DNA from: Sphingobacterium sp. CZ-UAM
Lineage (GTDB): Bacteria > Bacteroidota > Bacteroidia > Sphingobacteriales > Sphingobacteriaceae
Direction of reading: 5' to 3'
Length of the DNA: 64,000 nucleotides
NCBI RefSeq assembly: GCF_002000245.1
Contig: NZ_MTCM01000001.1
Span: 1 to 64,000 of the forward strand
In this document: positions 55,228 through 64,000 of the stretch, piece after piece
How the letters are laid out: every line of letters starts with the position of its first letter
Numbering within the stretch: position 1 is the first letter of the stretch
Made by a program: the position numbers and the translations under genes
Notes under the pieces: generated by a model
The model's input: the letters and a program-made list of their open reading frames with translations, nothing else
Database searches by the model: none
Told to the model about the DNA's origin: nothing

Positions 55228-55376
55228 TTATAGTACTCTTCTTTCTTTTATCATATCGGAGCCAGGAATCGTTTGAACGATAAATTTATAGCCTAGGTCA
55301 TCATTCAGGAAATAGAATCCTATGATTAGATACTTCGACGTGCATTCAACTTATTAACATCTGGCTCATTATACAT
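55228..55376 (-). other. Possible frameshifted gene relic
   Basis: Minus strand: ATG at 55376 opens MYNEPDVNKLNARRSI and a stop; a one-step frame change continues as SKYLIIGFYFLNDDLGYKF, IVQTIPGSDMIKERRVL and a stop at 55228. Together they look like one coding piece of about 50 residues. No family recognised. Apart from the terminator and a hairpin at 55537-55577, the gap 54839-55657 holds nothing else I recognise. Confidence 0.25.
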
Positions 55377-55536
55377 CCCCTAATCCCAAAAGTCTCTTCA
55401 AAATATATCTATCCAAAATTAGGTGTTAGTTAAAGCTGATGCATAGGTAGTATTGCCTATTAAGATAGTGGATTCTGCTTATTTGTTCGCCACCAGTGCT
55501 GTGATAATTTTGAATAATCAAATAGACGATGTGTAA

Positions 55537-55594
55537 AACCCAACGAATCACCCAAAGATGTGATTTATTGCTGGGTTATAAGAGGTTAATTTTG
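55537..55594 (+). promoter_or_regulatory. Nested hairpin and promoter before the lipoprotein gene
   Basis: AACCCA (55537) pairs with TGGGTT (55572-55577), enclosing AATCAC (55546-55551) and GTGATT (55560-55565), so two stems are nested. TTG (55568-55570) and TAATTTTG (55587-55594) with a 16-bp spacer form a candidate promoter whose -33 box lies in the hairpin. ATG at 55658. Confidence 0.4.
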
Positions 55595-55657
55595 AAAAAG
55601 AAATTTATCATAGCAAGATATATTATAACACTAGGTTGAAATTAAATAAGAAAAGAA

Positions 55658-56296
55658 ATGAATGCTAAAGTATCGAAAAAGAAATCAGATGGAATAAAAG
55701 GGCTGTTGCTCACCCTTTGTCTACTGTGTGTAAGTGCATTGTGCTGCTGCACATTCTATGGCTGTAAAAAATCAGAAAATGCATCCGAATTGCCTGAAGG
55801 TGAATTTGGAAATCATCCCAGATCTACTGTGCCGGATGAGCTGGTGGGGTATTGGATTGCTGGTGTAAGTTCGATCAGTAATTTTTGGGGATACGATGGG
55901 GTGTACAAAGGCCCTGCTAATGAAATTGCGGTTGGATACATGTTTTACAAAGATGGCCGGGCCAAGGAATACTTTTACTATACCAGCACATCCACTTATT
56001 GCCGTACCCAAGTGCTGGGTTATAAAGAAGGTACTGTAAAAATAGATCCGGCTAATAAAATGTTGGAAATGTTCTACGCAAGCGGTAATTACAGAGGGTA
56101 TAATAGCTGCGGAACAAGCAATTCTCCCGGATTTGGTGAAACAAAGAAGTATACAGCTGCAGAACTATATCCAGAAAAAAAGAGAACGTTGAATAACTGG
56201 ACAATCAAAGAGATTGACGGAAAAAAAGTACTTGAAGTTCCACTGGGTGGGGGTGAAGTACAACGCTATGTGAAATCAACTGAACCACAAAAATAA
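55658..56296 (+). CDS. Lipoprotein of unknown function
   Basis: 212 aa with a Lys-rich N-terminus, a hydrophobic stretch and a lipobox ending FYGC (Cys about residue 36). The mature part has a DELVGYWIAG opening and many aromatic residues, of a lipocalin-like or beta-sandwich type, but no family is certain. Three Cys before the lipobox (LCCC) are unusual. First gene of a plus-strand cluster. Confidence 0.75.
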   Translation: MNAKVSKKKSDGIKGLLLTLCLLCVSALCCCTFYGCKKSENASELPEGEFGNHPRSTVPDELVGYWIAGVSSISNFWGYDGVYKGPANEIAVGYMFYKDGRAKEYFYYTSTSTYCRTQVLGYKEGTVKIDPANKMLEMFYASGNYRGYNSCGTSNSPGFGETKKYTAAELYPEKKRTLNNWTIKEIDGKKVLEVPLGGGEVQRYVKSTEPQK

Positions 56297-56319
56297 TCAC
56301 TTATAAAAATAGCATAACC

Positions 56320-56739
56320 ATGAAAGGGATAATTAGCACATTGTTTTTTGTAGGCATAATAAGTATTGCAGCCAACGCTGCATCTAAGCCAAGTCCTATG
56401 CGGGGTTGGAAAGTTTCCAAAGTTTTAGATGCCTACGTGAAATCTGTCAGTGCGGGGGAATCACAATTGGTCGAGCACCTTTTTACGGATGATCTTGAGT
56501 ATTACGTGAATGATAGGGCAGAACGACATTCCAAAAAGGAAATTATAAAATTTCTAAAATCAATCAAAGGGCATACCTATGACTGTGAGACAGCCTATAG
56601 TGTTCTTGACGAAACCACAACAAACTGCTTAGCTAAAATGACGATGCGGTTCCAAACCTTTACGCGTACGGACTATATCTATCTGAGTTCGACTGACGAA
56701 GGATGGAAGGTCTGTAAAATATTGGTTGGGAACGGGTAA
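56320..56739 (+). CDS. NTF2-like/SnoaL-type secreted protein
   Basis: 139 aa with a signal peptide (residues 1-21, ending NAAS). The layout helix, 'LFTDDLEYYVN', 'KKEIIKFLKSIKG', then paired strands ending 'EGWKVCKILVG' matches the small NTF2-like/lumazine-binding fold. These domains often bind small ligands or serve in complexes. 23 bases after the preceding gene: same operon. Confidence 0.75.
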   Translation: MKGIISTLFFVGIISIAANAASKPSPMRGWKVSKVLDAYVKSVSAGESQLVEHLFTDDLEYYVNDRAERHSKKEIIKFLKSIKGHTYDCETAYSVLDETTTNCLAKMTMRFQTFTRTDYIYLSSTDEGWKVCKILVGNG

Positions 56740-56803
56740 AAACAAGCATACACTCTTCGGTCATACATTCTTACCGTATGATAATTTTAAATAAAGTATA
56801 AAA

Positions 56804-57607
56804 ATGAATAATACAATGAAACATCAATTCCATTCAAAACAGGGAACTCTGGTCCTGTTATCATTTATAGGCTTGTCCATGTTTTCATGTTCTGACAAGT
56901 GTTCGACTTGCGCAGTGGAGCCAGAAAAAATTGAAAAAAAACTAAGTAAAATTGAGATCGACTCGGATAATTATAGTGAATTTAAGTATGCAAATGGCGT
57001 ATTGGCCGAATTGATCGAGGTAGAAGGGGAAGGGCGGTCAAGATCCAAGATTACCTATGACAATAATAAGAAGCCTATAGCGGTTGAAAATGAGGACGGG
57101 AAGATTAAGTTCGTGTATACTGGAAACCTTTTAACGAAGGAGGAGATATCTTATACAGATTCTGAAATGTTCTCCTACAACCAATACGTTTATCAAGGCG
57201 AACAGATCAAAGAAATTACCGGTTACGGACTTGTCGAACAGGATGAACCTTATTATAGAAAAAAGTTATTTTATAATCAGAGCGGCGATGTGGAACGTGT
57301 GGAGGTTTATAATTTGACAGAAAATAATACACTCGTACCATCGGTAAAAATCAGTTATGAATACGATAATAAAGTCAATCCATATGTGACTACAGTAGGC
57401 TCATATCTTGCCCTGTTTACAAATAGCTACAGTAAGCATAATGTTATCAAAGAGGTCACGACCAATGCAGGGGGGACTCTAAATCAGACAATCACGACAA
57501 TATATACCTATGACAATGCCGGTTATCCACTTACTGCAATGGAGAAAAAAGTAGAGAATGGTGGCAATCCGGTAGTGATCAATAGAAAATTCGTTTACCA
57601 ACCCTAA
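56804..57607 (+). CDS. Lipoprotein with RHS-like repeats
   Basis: 267 aa lipoprotein with lipobox ending SMFSC (Cys about residue 29). The mature part repeats 'YDNNKKPIAVENEDGKIKFVY', 'FYNQSGDVERVEVYN' and 'YTYDNAGYPLTA', the loose YD-type repeat seen in DUF4595/RHS-like surface proteins. Probably surface-exposed. An alternative start at the Met five codons in is possible. Confidence 0.7.
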   Translation: MNNTMKHQFHSKQGTLVLLSFIGLSMFSCSDKCSTCAVEPEKIEKKLSKIEIDSDNYSEFKYANGVLAELIEVEGEGRSRSKITYDNNKKPIAVENEDGKIKFVYTGNLLTKEEISYTDSEMFSYNQYVYQGEQIKEITGYGLVEQDEPYYRKKLFYNQSGDVERVEVYNLTENNTLVPSVKISYEYDNKVNPYVTTVGSYLALFTNSYSKHNVIKEVTTNAGGTLNQTITTIYTYDNAGYPLTAMEKKVENGGNPVVINRKFVYQP

Positions 57608-57682
57608 AAAAACTTATTCAGTGGTAATTGAACACAAATAACAGCAGTTTAATCACCAACAATTTTATCCTAAAGTATAGCC

Positions 57683-58942
57683 ATGAAAAAGATATTTTTT
57701 ACTTCAGTTATGCTTCTGCTTGGCGGAAGTGCAATCGCCCAGGGCTTTCTTAATAAGCTTAAACAAAAGGCTGAAAATATGGCCACCAAAACATTGGAGA
57801 ATGTAATTGATGGCAAGACCAATACCGGTAAGAAGACATCTGTTGAGTCCAATGCTTCTGGTGACGATAACGGACATCAGGAGAATGAGCCAGTTGGAAA
57901 AAAAACGGCATTAAGCAGCACAACTACTTACGATTTTATTCCGGGAAGTAAGGTCTTATTAGCGGATGATTTCTCCCAAGACGCGCAGGGACAGTTTCCA
58001 TTGAAATGGTATACCCGCAGTAAGGGAGAGGTTGTCACCCTCAACAATGCCAAAGGTAAATGGCTCCGGCTTTATCCCGGAGCTTTTGTAAGTCCTGTAG
58101 TCAATATTGGCGAAAATGCAACCATAGAATTTGACCTGATTATGGATTGGCCTCTCGCTGGAGGCTACATGGTGCCTGCTTTTAATTTCGCTTTCTATGA
58201 TCGGGGCAACAAAGGTGAGATCATGTCCTATGATTACCGCCTAAAAAATTGTCTCAAAGTAGGTATTGCTCCTTATCGTTCAGAAGCGGCGGTACAATTG
58301 ACCTCCTATGAGAATGTCGCAAAGAAACTGGAAACAGATAAATATCGGGTGGCCAATTTTGACAGGAAAGTTGGAAATGTGATTCATGTAGCGATCAGTA
58401 TTCAGAAAGAACGTATCCGTATCTGGTTAGATAAGGAGAAGGTCTTTGATCTGCCCAATGCAGTGCCGTTGAACAGCAACTTTAACCAGCTCAAGTTGGA
58501 TATGGGCAGCTCCAATTATACCAACGATCAACTGGGATTCTATGTATCAAACTTCAAAATTGCTGAAGGGAGTGGGGATACGCGCTCCAAACTGCTGAGC
58601 GGAGGAAAGCTTGAAACCAGTGGTATTTTGTTTGCCACGAATTCCGCCGAAATAAAGTCTGATAGTGAGGGGACCATCAAGGAGGTGGCGACAGTACTTC
58701 GCGAGAACCAGGAAATGAAGATTCGTATCATAGGCCATACGGATGCGGTGGGAAATGCAAGCGCGAATTTGATCTTATCTAAAAAGCGTGCTGACGCTGT
58801 CCGCGATATCTTGATCAATGATTATCAGGTAAAAATTACGCAGATAGAAACCGATGGGAAAGGGGATACCGCACCTGTAGCTGATGAATCCAGTGAGCAG
58901 AATAAAGCAAAAAATAGAAGAGTTGAATTTATCAAAATTTAA
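57683..58942 (+). CDS. OmpA-domain outer membrane protein
   Basis: 419 aa with a signal peptide (residues 1-20, ending AIAQ). A central domain (about 90-290) contains 'DDFSQDAQGQFPLKW' and 'RIWLDKEKVFDLP', a concanavalin-like sandwich. The OmpA/MotB peptidoglycan-binding domain closes it (about 305-419; IIGHTDAVGNASANLILSKKRADAV, NRRVEF). It should tie the outer membrane to the cell wall while presenting a glycan-binding fold. Confidence 0.85.
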   Translation: MKKIFFTSVMLLLGGSAIAQGFLNKLKQKAENMATKTLENVIDGKTNTGKKTSVESNASGDDNGHQENEPVGKKTALSSTTTYDFIPGSKVLLADDFSQDAQGQFPLKWYTRSKGEVVTLNNAKGKWLRLYPGAFVSPVVNIGENATIEFDLIMDWPLAGGYMVPAFNFAFYDRGNKGEIMSYDYRLKNCLKVGIAPYRSEAAVQLTSYENVAKKLETDKYRVANFDRKVGNVIHVAISIQKERIRIWLDKEKVFDLPNAVPLNSNFNQLKLDMGSSNYTNDQLGFYVSNFKIAEGSGDTRSKLLSGGKLETSGILFATNSAEIKSDSEGTIKEVATVLRENQEMKIRIIGHTDAVGNASANLILSKKRADAVRDILINDYQVKITQIETDGKGDTAPVADESSEQNKAKNRRVEFIKI

Positions 58943-59044
58943 TAAGGACCGCTATTGGATAGCCATCGAGACAGTTTTTGAACAATGGTTTATTTAAGAT
59001 CAAAATCGGTGGCTATACGCAAGCTAAATAAAATCAACAATCGT

Positions 59045-62000
59045 ATGAATAAAAATTTACTTAGTTTTTTGGTAGGTAGCATGATGATGTCATCTGTTGC
59101 TTTTGCGCAGGACAGGAAAGTGAGCGGTCGTGTAACTGCTGCTGACGGGAAGCCATTGGCAGGCGTAACAATTGCTGTACAGGGATCCAATACGACTGCT
59201 CAAACCGATCAAAATGGCAATTATACATTATCTGTACCTATAGGAAAGGTACTTGTTTTTCGCTCGCTTGGATTTGCGGAGCAGACCCTTATTGTAAAAG
59301 ACGGGCAGTCCGGTTTTAATATTACACTGGAGGACAGCAACAAGGCGCTGGAAGAAGTCGTGGTCACCGCCATGGGTATGTCGAAGCAGAGTAAAGCGCT
59401 TGGTTATGCAGCTACTACAGTTAAGGCCAATGATATCGTTGCAGCAAATAATATGAATGCAATGACAGGCCTACAGGGTAAGGTTGCCGGTGTCAGTATT
59501 TCAAATTCTGGGACAACGGGCGGATCGACAAAAGTAATTATTCGTGGCGTATCTTCTTTTTCAGCAAATAATCCTTTGTATGTCGTTGATGGCGTTCCCA
59601 TTAATAATAGTTTTCAGGCAAAGGTTGAATCCAATAGTGGTTATCAGGCAAAAATTGAATCCACAAGGTCTATTGACCTGGGAAATGCCGCAAACGATAT
59701 AAATCCCGATGACATTGAGTCAATGACAATTTTAAAAGGAGCTTCGGCAACGGCTTTATATGGTTCCCGTGCCGCACACGGTGTCATTATGATCACGACC
59801 AAAAAAGGAAAGTTGGGGCAGCATCTTTCAGTTACCTATAATGGAGCCATAAATGTGAGCAATGTACTGATGGTTCCCCAGACACAGCATTTATTTGGGC
59901 AGGGCTGGCCAGATTTTGATGCTGCAGAGAACGGTTCATGGGGACCAAAACTAGATGGGATCGAAAGGCCTTGGGGCTCTGCCATTAATGGAGTCCGTCA
60001 GACAAAGTCTTTTTCATATGTTAAAGATAACATAAAAAAATTCTACGTTTCGGGGTTGGATGCCACTAATACATTGTCAATATCAGGTGGTGGAGAGCGA
60101 TCTTCCTACCTATTTTCCTACGGTAACTTTTATCAGCACGGCGTATTGCCGGGGCATCCGGATAAATTGAAACGCAATAACTTTTCTTTTCGTGGGAATA
60201 CCAACCTCGACAGATTCACCTTTAATTACGGTGTAAACTATGTACGACGTGATTTAAATGCAATTTTCCAAGGGCAAGGATCGGCTGACGGGGGAAAGAC
60301 AACTTTTCAGGAACTGATACAGACCCCAGTTGATATTGATATTTTGTCTATGGCGGATTATAACAATCCCTATTATAATTATGATAATTACTTTACACCG
60401 TATTCGTCAAACCCTTATAAAGCCCTGCTGGATAACGGGACCAAACTTCAGGAAGACCGTGTCTATGGAAATATAGATTTTTCCTATAAGATATTACCTT
60501 GGTTAACTGCTGTAGGTAAGCTAGGCGGTGATTTTGGAAGTATCAATACAAAGGATTTTTCTCAACGAATCACGTATACCCCCGGTTCTACATCGGCTGT
60601 GCATAAGAAGGCTATTACCACAGGTAGATATGGCGAAAATTATCGGAAGGCAAATCAAATTGATGCAACATTTATGTTCAAGACGGATAAGTCGTTCAAT
60701 GAAGCGCTTAACCTGTCAGCGAATGTAGGGTATAACTTTAACCAGCAAGGGTTCAGTTATCTCGATTCCTACATTAGTGGTTTGAACATACCGGGATGGT
60801 ACAGCTTAAAAAATACAAGCGGAACACCAGTTGTGGACAATATTTTCCTGAGACAGCGTCTGATGGGGTTATTTGCAGATGCTACATTGAGTTATAGAAA
60901 TTACTGGTTTTTAAATGCGTCTTTCCGCTCGGATTGGTCGTCCACGCTTCCAATCAAACACAACAATTATAAATATGGCGGAATTAACACTGCATTGATT
61001 TTGACTGATGCTTTTGGGGAACTGAAGTCCGATCTGTTCAATTTTATAAAAGTTAGAACCGCCTGGGGCAAAACAGGGAACGATGCTTCTCCGTATCGTG
61101 TTCAAAATACCTATGCGAGCTCCCGTTTAGGTTTAGGATTCGGGGATATCGTATTGCCTTTAAAGGGTACCGCTGGATTACAGCATGGTAAATTGTTGGG
61201 TAATGATAATCTCAAACCTGAGATCACCACAGAATTTGAGTTCGGGACGGAGATGAAATTATTGAATAACAGAATTGGGCTGGATGTTTCTTATTATAAT
61301 AGAAAAACAGTTGATCAGATCTATTCTTCGGCACTACCGCCGGAATCTGGTTTTACGACACGAACTCAAAATATTGGTGATATCCGAAATACAGGTGTTG
61401 AAATCGGATTAAATGCTACTCCGCTAAGAATGAAAGATTTTCAATGGGATCTGGGAATAAATTTTACGAAGAATAACAGTAAAGTTGTGAAATTATGGGA
61501 TGATGTTAAGGAATTTAATATATACTCAGCCTATATGGTGGATTTTGTCGCCCTGATTGGCCAACCGCTTGGTGTATTTAAGGTTCCTGAAGTGATGACA
61601 GTCAAGAATGGTGAACATGCCGGTAAAGTAGTTGTGAACGGAACGAATGGGATACCGTTGACTGAGCCCAATTCCAAACGTACTATAGGAAATTATGAGC
61701 CCGATTTTGTCGTAGGTTTCAATACCAAATTTACATACAAGGACTGGAGCTTGGCCGGTGTACTGGATTGGCGCAAGGGAGGTTTTTTCTATTCTTACAC
61801 AGCGCAGCTGAATTACTTTGTAGGAAATGCAACAGAAACTATGTACAACGAGCGCCAACCTTGGCTAATCCCAAATTCTGTTAAACAAGTGGGGGATCAG
61901 TATGTGGAAAATGATGTTCAGATCTCGGTGAACAACATTAATAATTATTGGAATCCGAGCAGCACCAATTTTATATATGATCGTGCTGTATTGAAACGCG

Positions 62001-62245
62001 ACTTTGTTAAACTAAGGGAGCTTGTACTCACCTATTCATTGCCAAAGAGCATCCTTGGGTCGAAAATCAAGGGAGTTGATTTCAGCCTGGTCGGTCGGAA
62101 TTTATTCCTCTGGACACCGAAAAATAACAATTTCGTAGATCCGGAATCAACAAATTATGGAAACGATATTATTTCCAATTTTGGTGAGTTTGCCGCTGGT
62201 CCAACATTTCGTAGTTATGGAGGTAGTGTTCGCGTACGGTTCTAA
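59045..62245 (+). CDS. SusC/RagA family TonB-linked outer membrane protein
   Basis: 1066 aa from ATG 59045 (MNKNLLSFLVGSMMMSS..., good signal peptide); an upstream ATG at 58985 adds 20 residues without function. A carboxypeptidase-regulatory-like domain (VSGRVTAADGKPLAGVTIAVQG) is followed by the SusC plug (NPLYVVDGVPINN, GSRAAHGVIMITTKKG) and a 22-strand barrel ending in Phe. Imports oligosaccharides or similar with its SusD partner. Next to an OmpA-domain gene, not to a sigma/anti-sigma pair. Confidence 0.95.
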   Translation: MNKNLLSFLVGSMMMSSVAFAQDRKVSGRVTAADGKPLAGVTIAVQGSNTTAQTDQNGNYTLSVPIGKVLVFRSLGFAEQTLIVKDGQSGFNITLEDSNKALEEVVVTAMGMSKQSKALGYAATTVKANDIVAANNMNAMTGLQGKVAGVSISNSGTTGGSTKVIIRGVSSFSANNPLYVVDGVPINNSFQAKVESNSGYQAKIESTRSIDLGNAANDINPDDIESMTILKGASATALYGSRAAHGVIMITTKKGKLGQHLSVTYNGAINVSNVLMVPQTQHLFGQGWPDFDAAENGSWGPKLDGIERPWGSAINGVRQTKSFSYVKDNIKKFYVSGLDATNTLSISGGGERSSYLFSYGNFYQHGVLPGHPDKLKRNNFSFRGNTNLDRFTFNYGVNYVRRDLNAIFQGQGSADGGKTTFQELIQTPVDIDILSMADYNNPYYNYDNYFTPYSSNPYKALLDNGTKLQEDRVYGNIDFSYKILPWLTAVGKLGGDFGSINTKDFSQRITYTPGSTSAVHKKAITTGRYGENYRKANQIDATFMFKTDKSFNEALNLSANVGYNFNQQGFSYLDSYISGLNIPGWYSLKNTSGTPVVDNIFLRQRLMGLFADATLSYRNYWFLNASFRSDWSSTLPIKHNNYKYGGINTALILTDAFGELKSDLFNFIKVRTAWGKTGNDASPYRVQNTYASSRLGLGFGDIVLPLKGTAGLQHGKLLGNDNLKPEITTEFEFGTEMKLLNNRIGLDVSYYNRKTVDQIYSSALPPESGFTTRTQNIGDIRNTGVEIGLNATPLRMKDFQWDLGINFTKNNSKVVKLWDDVKEFNIYSAYMVDFVALIGQPLGVFKVPEVMTVKNGEHAGKVVVNGTNGIPLTEPNSKRTIGNYEPDFVVGFNTKFTYKDWSLAGVLDWRKGGFFYSYTAQLNYFVGNATETMYNERQPWLIPNSVKQVGDQYVENDVQISVNNINNYWNPSSTNFIYDRAVLKRDFVKLRELVLTYSLPKSILGSKIKGVDFSLVGRNLFLWTPKNNNFVDPESTNYGNDIISNFGEFAAGPTFRSYGGSVRVRF

Positions 62246-62344
62246 TTATTTTTTGACACGATCAAATGATCCGCGATTGGCAGGTATAGAGGTAAGGGCA
62301 AATAATCGCGGTATAACAGAAGGCCTTTAAAAGACAAATTATTT

Positions 62345-63817
62345 ATGAAAACAATAAAAACATTTGGATACATATTGATAGCGGGTGCATTAATTTTTAA
62401 TTCGTGCGATAAGGCTTTGGATATCAACAAAGATCCTTATTTACCATCAGAAACCGATGCAGCTCCGGATCTTTTATTTCCGTCAGGCGTTGCATATAGT
62501 GCGGCGAAAATAGGCGGTGATCTGGAACTTATAGGTGGTTTTTGGGCACAGCATTATACGCAGAATAACACGTCCAATCAATACAAAAATATTGACTCCT
62601 ATGCATTGACAATATCTTCTTATAACGGAATCTGGGCGAACCTTTTTGGGGGTGGAATGAAAGATCTGTATATCGCCAAAGAGAAAGCGCAAGCGGCAGG
62701 ACTCTGGAATTATTATCTCGCGTCATCTGTAATGCTCGCTTTTGACTACCATGTTCTGGTAGATCTGTATGGCGATTTACCGATTAAAGAGGGCTTGCAG
62801 GGGGATAAAGGTGGCTATAATCCGAAATGGGATGAGGGGAAAGCTGTCAATGGATTGATATTGAGTCAATTGGACGATGTCTTAACAAAGGTTACCGAGG
62901 CCAAGGCACTTCCCAGTATGGGGAATCAGGACCTTGTGTTCTCAGGAGATATCGATAAATGGCGCAAGTTTGCGAAATCATTGAAGCTGAAAGTTTTAAT
63001 GCGCGATTTTACAACAAACGCTTTGGCGATAAAGTCCCTACTGGAAGAAGGTGACTTGTTGCTCGCGGATGCACGGGTAGATGCATTTGAAGATATCAAA
63101 GATAAATCAAACCCACTTTTTGAATCCGATCGACGGGCCCTGAGCACAGGGGCGAATATCCGCGCAAGCAAAACATTATTATCTTATTTGCTGGAAAATA
63201 ACGATCCCAGGATCGCGGATTTCTATGAAACCAATGATATAAACGGCCAATATACTGCATACGCGCAAGGAAATTATAATGCCACCAGTACTGAATATCC
63301 GGTGGGAAGTACCTCAAGGGCCAAATTAGCTGCAACCGATCCCGTATATTTTATGTCCCATGCGGAGGTAGAATTTTTACAGGCGGAGGCCTGGGCACGC
63401 TTAAATACTGTAAGCAAAGCACAAAGTCATTATGAATCAGCTGTGAAATTGGCATTCTCCAGATGGGGCAAGGATGCGACAGCCTTTCTAGGAACTGATG
63501 GGGCCTACGCGTTTAAACCAGGGGTAGCTGAATTGATGGTGGAGCAGATTATTACCCAAAAATGGATCGCATCAGCACGATGTCAGGCATGGGACGCCTT
63601 CTATGACCAAAATAGAACCGGATATCCAGTTGTCAGTACCGTACCGGCTGATGAGCAGAGTTATGTTCCCGGTCAATACACACCTTCATTAAATACTTCA
63701 TTGGTTGGTAATGAGCTTCCAAGAAGACTACCTTATCCAAAGGTATCTTCGGATAATAATCCAAACACGCCCAAAGCGGTTTCCATTGATACAAAGATGT
63801 GGTGGCATAAAAAATAA
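62345..63817 (+). CDS. SusD/RagB-like lipoprotein (SusD-like_2 type)
   Basis: 490 aa lipoprotein (lipobox ending IFNSC, Cys about residue 20). Sequence after it, DKALDINKDPYLPSETDAAPDLLFPSG, and the TPR-type helices with 'HAEVEFLQAEAWARL' are characteristic of SusD-like_2 proteins, the substrate-binding lid of SusC. 99 bases after the SusC gene. Substrate not predictable: no enzyme or sulfatase genes are near. Confidence 0.94.
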   Translation: MKTIKTFGYILIAGALIFNSCDKALDINKDPYLPSETDAAPDLLFPSGVAYSAAKIGGDLELIGGFWAQHYTQNNTSNQYKNIDSYALTISSYNGIWANLFGGGMKDLYIAKEKAQAAGLWNYYLASSVMLAFDYHVLVDLYGDLPIKEGLQGDKGGYNPKWDEGKAVNGLILSQLDDVLTKVTEAKALPSMGNQDLVFSGDIDKWRKFAKSLKLKVLMRDFTTNALAIKSLLEEGDLLLADARVDAFEDIKDKSNPLFESDRRALSTGANIRASKTLLSYLLENNDPRIADFYETNDINGQYTAYAQGNYNATSTEYPVGSTSRAKLAATDPVYFMSHAEVEFLQAEAWARLNTVSKAQSHYESAVKLAFSRWGKDATAFLGTDGAYAFKPGVAELMVEQIITQKWIASARCQAWDAFYDQNRTGYPVVSTVPADEQSYVPGQYTPSLNTSLVGNELPRRLPYPKVSSDNNPNTPKAVSIDTKMWWHKK

Positions 63818-63842
63818 GTTTAGATTTTCAATAAATAAAGAA

Positions 63843-64000
63843 ATGAAAAATAGCTTTAAATACTTTTTCGTATGTCTTGTGTTAAGCTGTGTTGCTTGCA
63901 AAAAGGAGCAGCCCGCTGTGGCGTATTCTCCTATTTTCCCAGTCTCCGGAGAATGGCATACACGCGTATTCCATGAAGATGGTTCTTCGGCGAGTACAAA
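63843..64000 (+). CDS. Lipoprotein, 5' part, cut by the window end
   Basis: 52 codons visible: MKNSFKYFFVCLVLSCVAC is a lipoprotein signal (Cys about residue 19), then KKEQPAVAYSPIF and 'SGEWHTRVFHEDG'. A short lipoprotein following SusD-like_2 often belongs to the putative lipid-binding hydrolase family; the SGEW start would fit, but this is inference from few residues. 25 bases after the SusD gene. Confidence 0.6.
   Translation, partial: MKNSFKYFFVCLVLSCVACKKEQPAVAYSPIFPVSGEWHTRVFHEDGSSAST

Overview
The window looks like chromosomal DNA from a Bacteroidota organism of the Sphingobacteriaceae type (Sphingobacterium-like). Supporting signs are a fused ccoNO oxidase gene, SusC/SusD-type outer membrane pairs, a Reg_prop/Y_Y_Y two-component sensor, scarce Shine-Dalgarno sequences, and repeated promoter cores of the Bacteroidota form TTG-N(17-20)-TAnnTTTG. 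Genus assignment is inference. Most of the window is ordinary housekeeping DNA, with accessory stretches at about 0.1-0.6 kb, 44.2-48.5 kb and 54.8-64 kb.

Layout. 1-118: 3' end of a 5S rRNA gene and its terminator, so an rRNA operon lies just upstream. 119-844: a diverged 140-bp duplication, then a long control region with three dyad-symmetric sites. 845-6615: the cbb3 oxidase operon ccoNO-ccoQ-ccoP-ccoG-ccoH plus a SafE/DsbD-like membrane protein. 6.6-11 kb: cardiolipin synthase and a large secreted MG2/TonB-plug-like protein. 11.3-19 kb: tdk, an acidic unknown protein, a BtuF-like protein without signal peptide, a YbaB/EbfC protein, a UPF0173 hydrolase, an LpxH-like phosphoesterase, an amino-sugar kinase and a sugar transporter. 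19.2-31.7 kb: rho, pssA, an HPt protein, folK, sppA, pgk, an EEP-family enzyme, a three-part outer membrane protease and mgtE. 31.9-32.4 kb: three near-identical tRNA-Asn genes. 32.4-44.2 kb: PfkB kinase, cytochrome b5-like protein, ECF-type sigma factor, murB, TetR regulator, YpdA-like reductase, FUSC transporter, ppc, a DUF4142-like lipoprotein, Ppx/GppA phosphatase and tRNA-Leu(GAG).

44.2-48.5 kb, next to tRNA-Leu: a sterol-desaturase gene remnant, a 69-aa unknown ORF abutting a complete DNA ligase D (phosphoesterase-ligase-polymerase), a small membrane protein and a SemiSWEET. 48.5-54.8 kb: a LuxR-type response regulator, its propeller-type histidine kinase and an outer membrane beta-barrel protein, all on the minus strand. 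54.8-55.6 kb: an 819-bp gap with an orphan terminator, a possible gene relic and a nested hairpin. 55.6-64 kb: small secreted or lipid-anchored proteins, an OmpA-domain protein, a SusC/SusD pair and the start of another lipoprotein, all on the plus strand.

Many genes end tail to tail with overlapping stop codons (21.6, 26.9, 33.3 and 36.1 kb), and one bidirectional terminator is built into two coding ends. I found no CRISPR array, phage or intact insertion sequence. The strongest leads are the dyad sites ahead of the cco operon, the three-part outer membrane protease, the signal-less BtuF-like protein and the unknown ORF attached to ligD; none of these is proved to be a new system.
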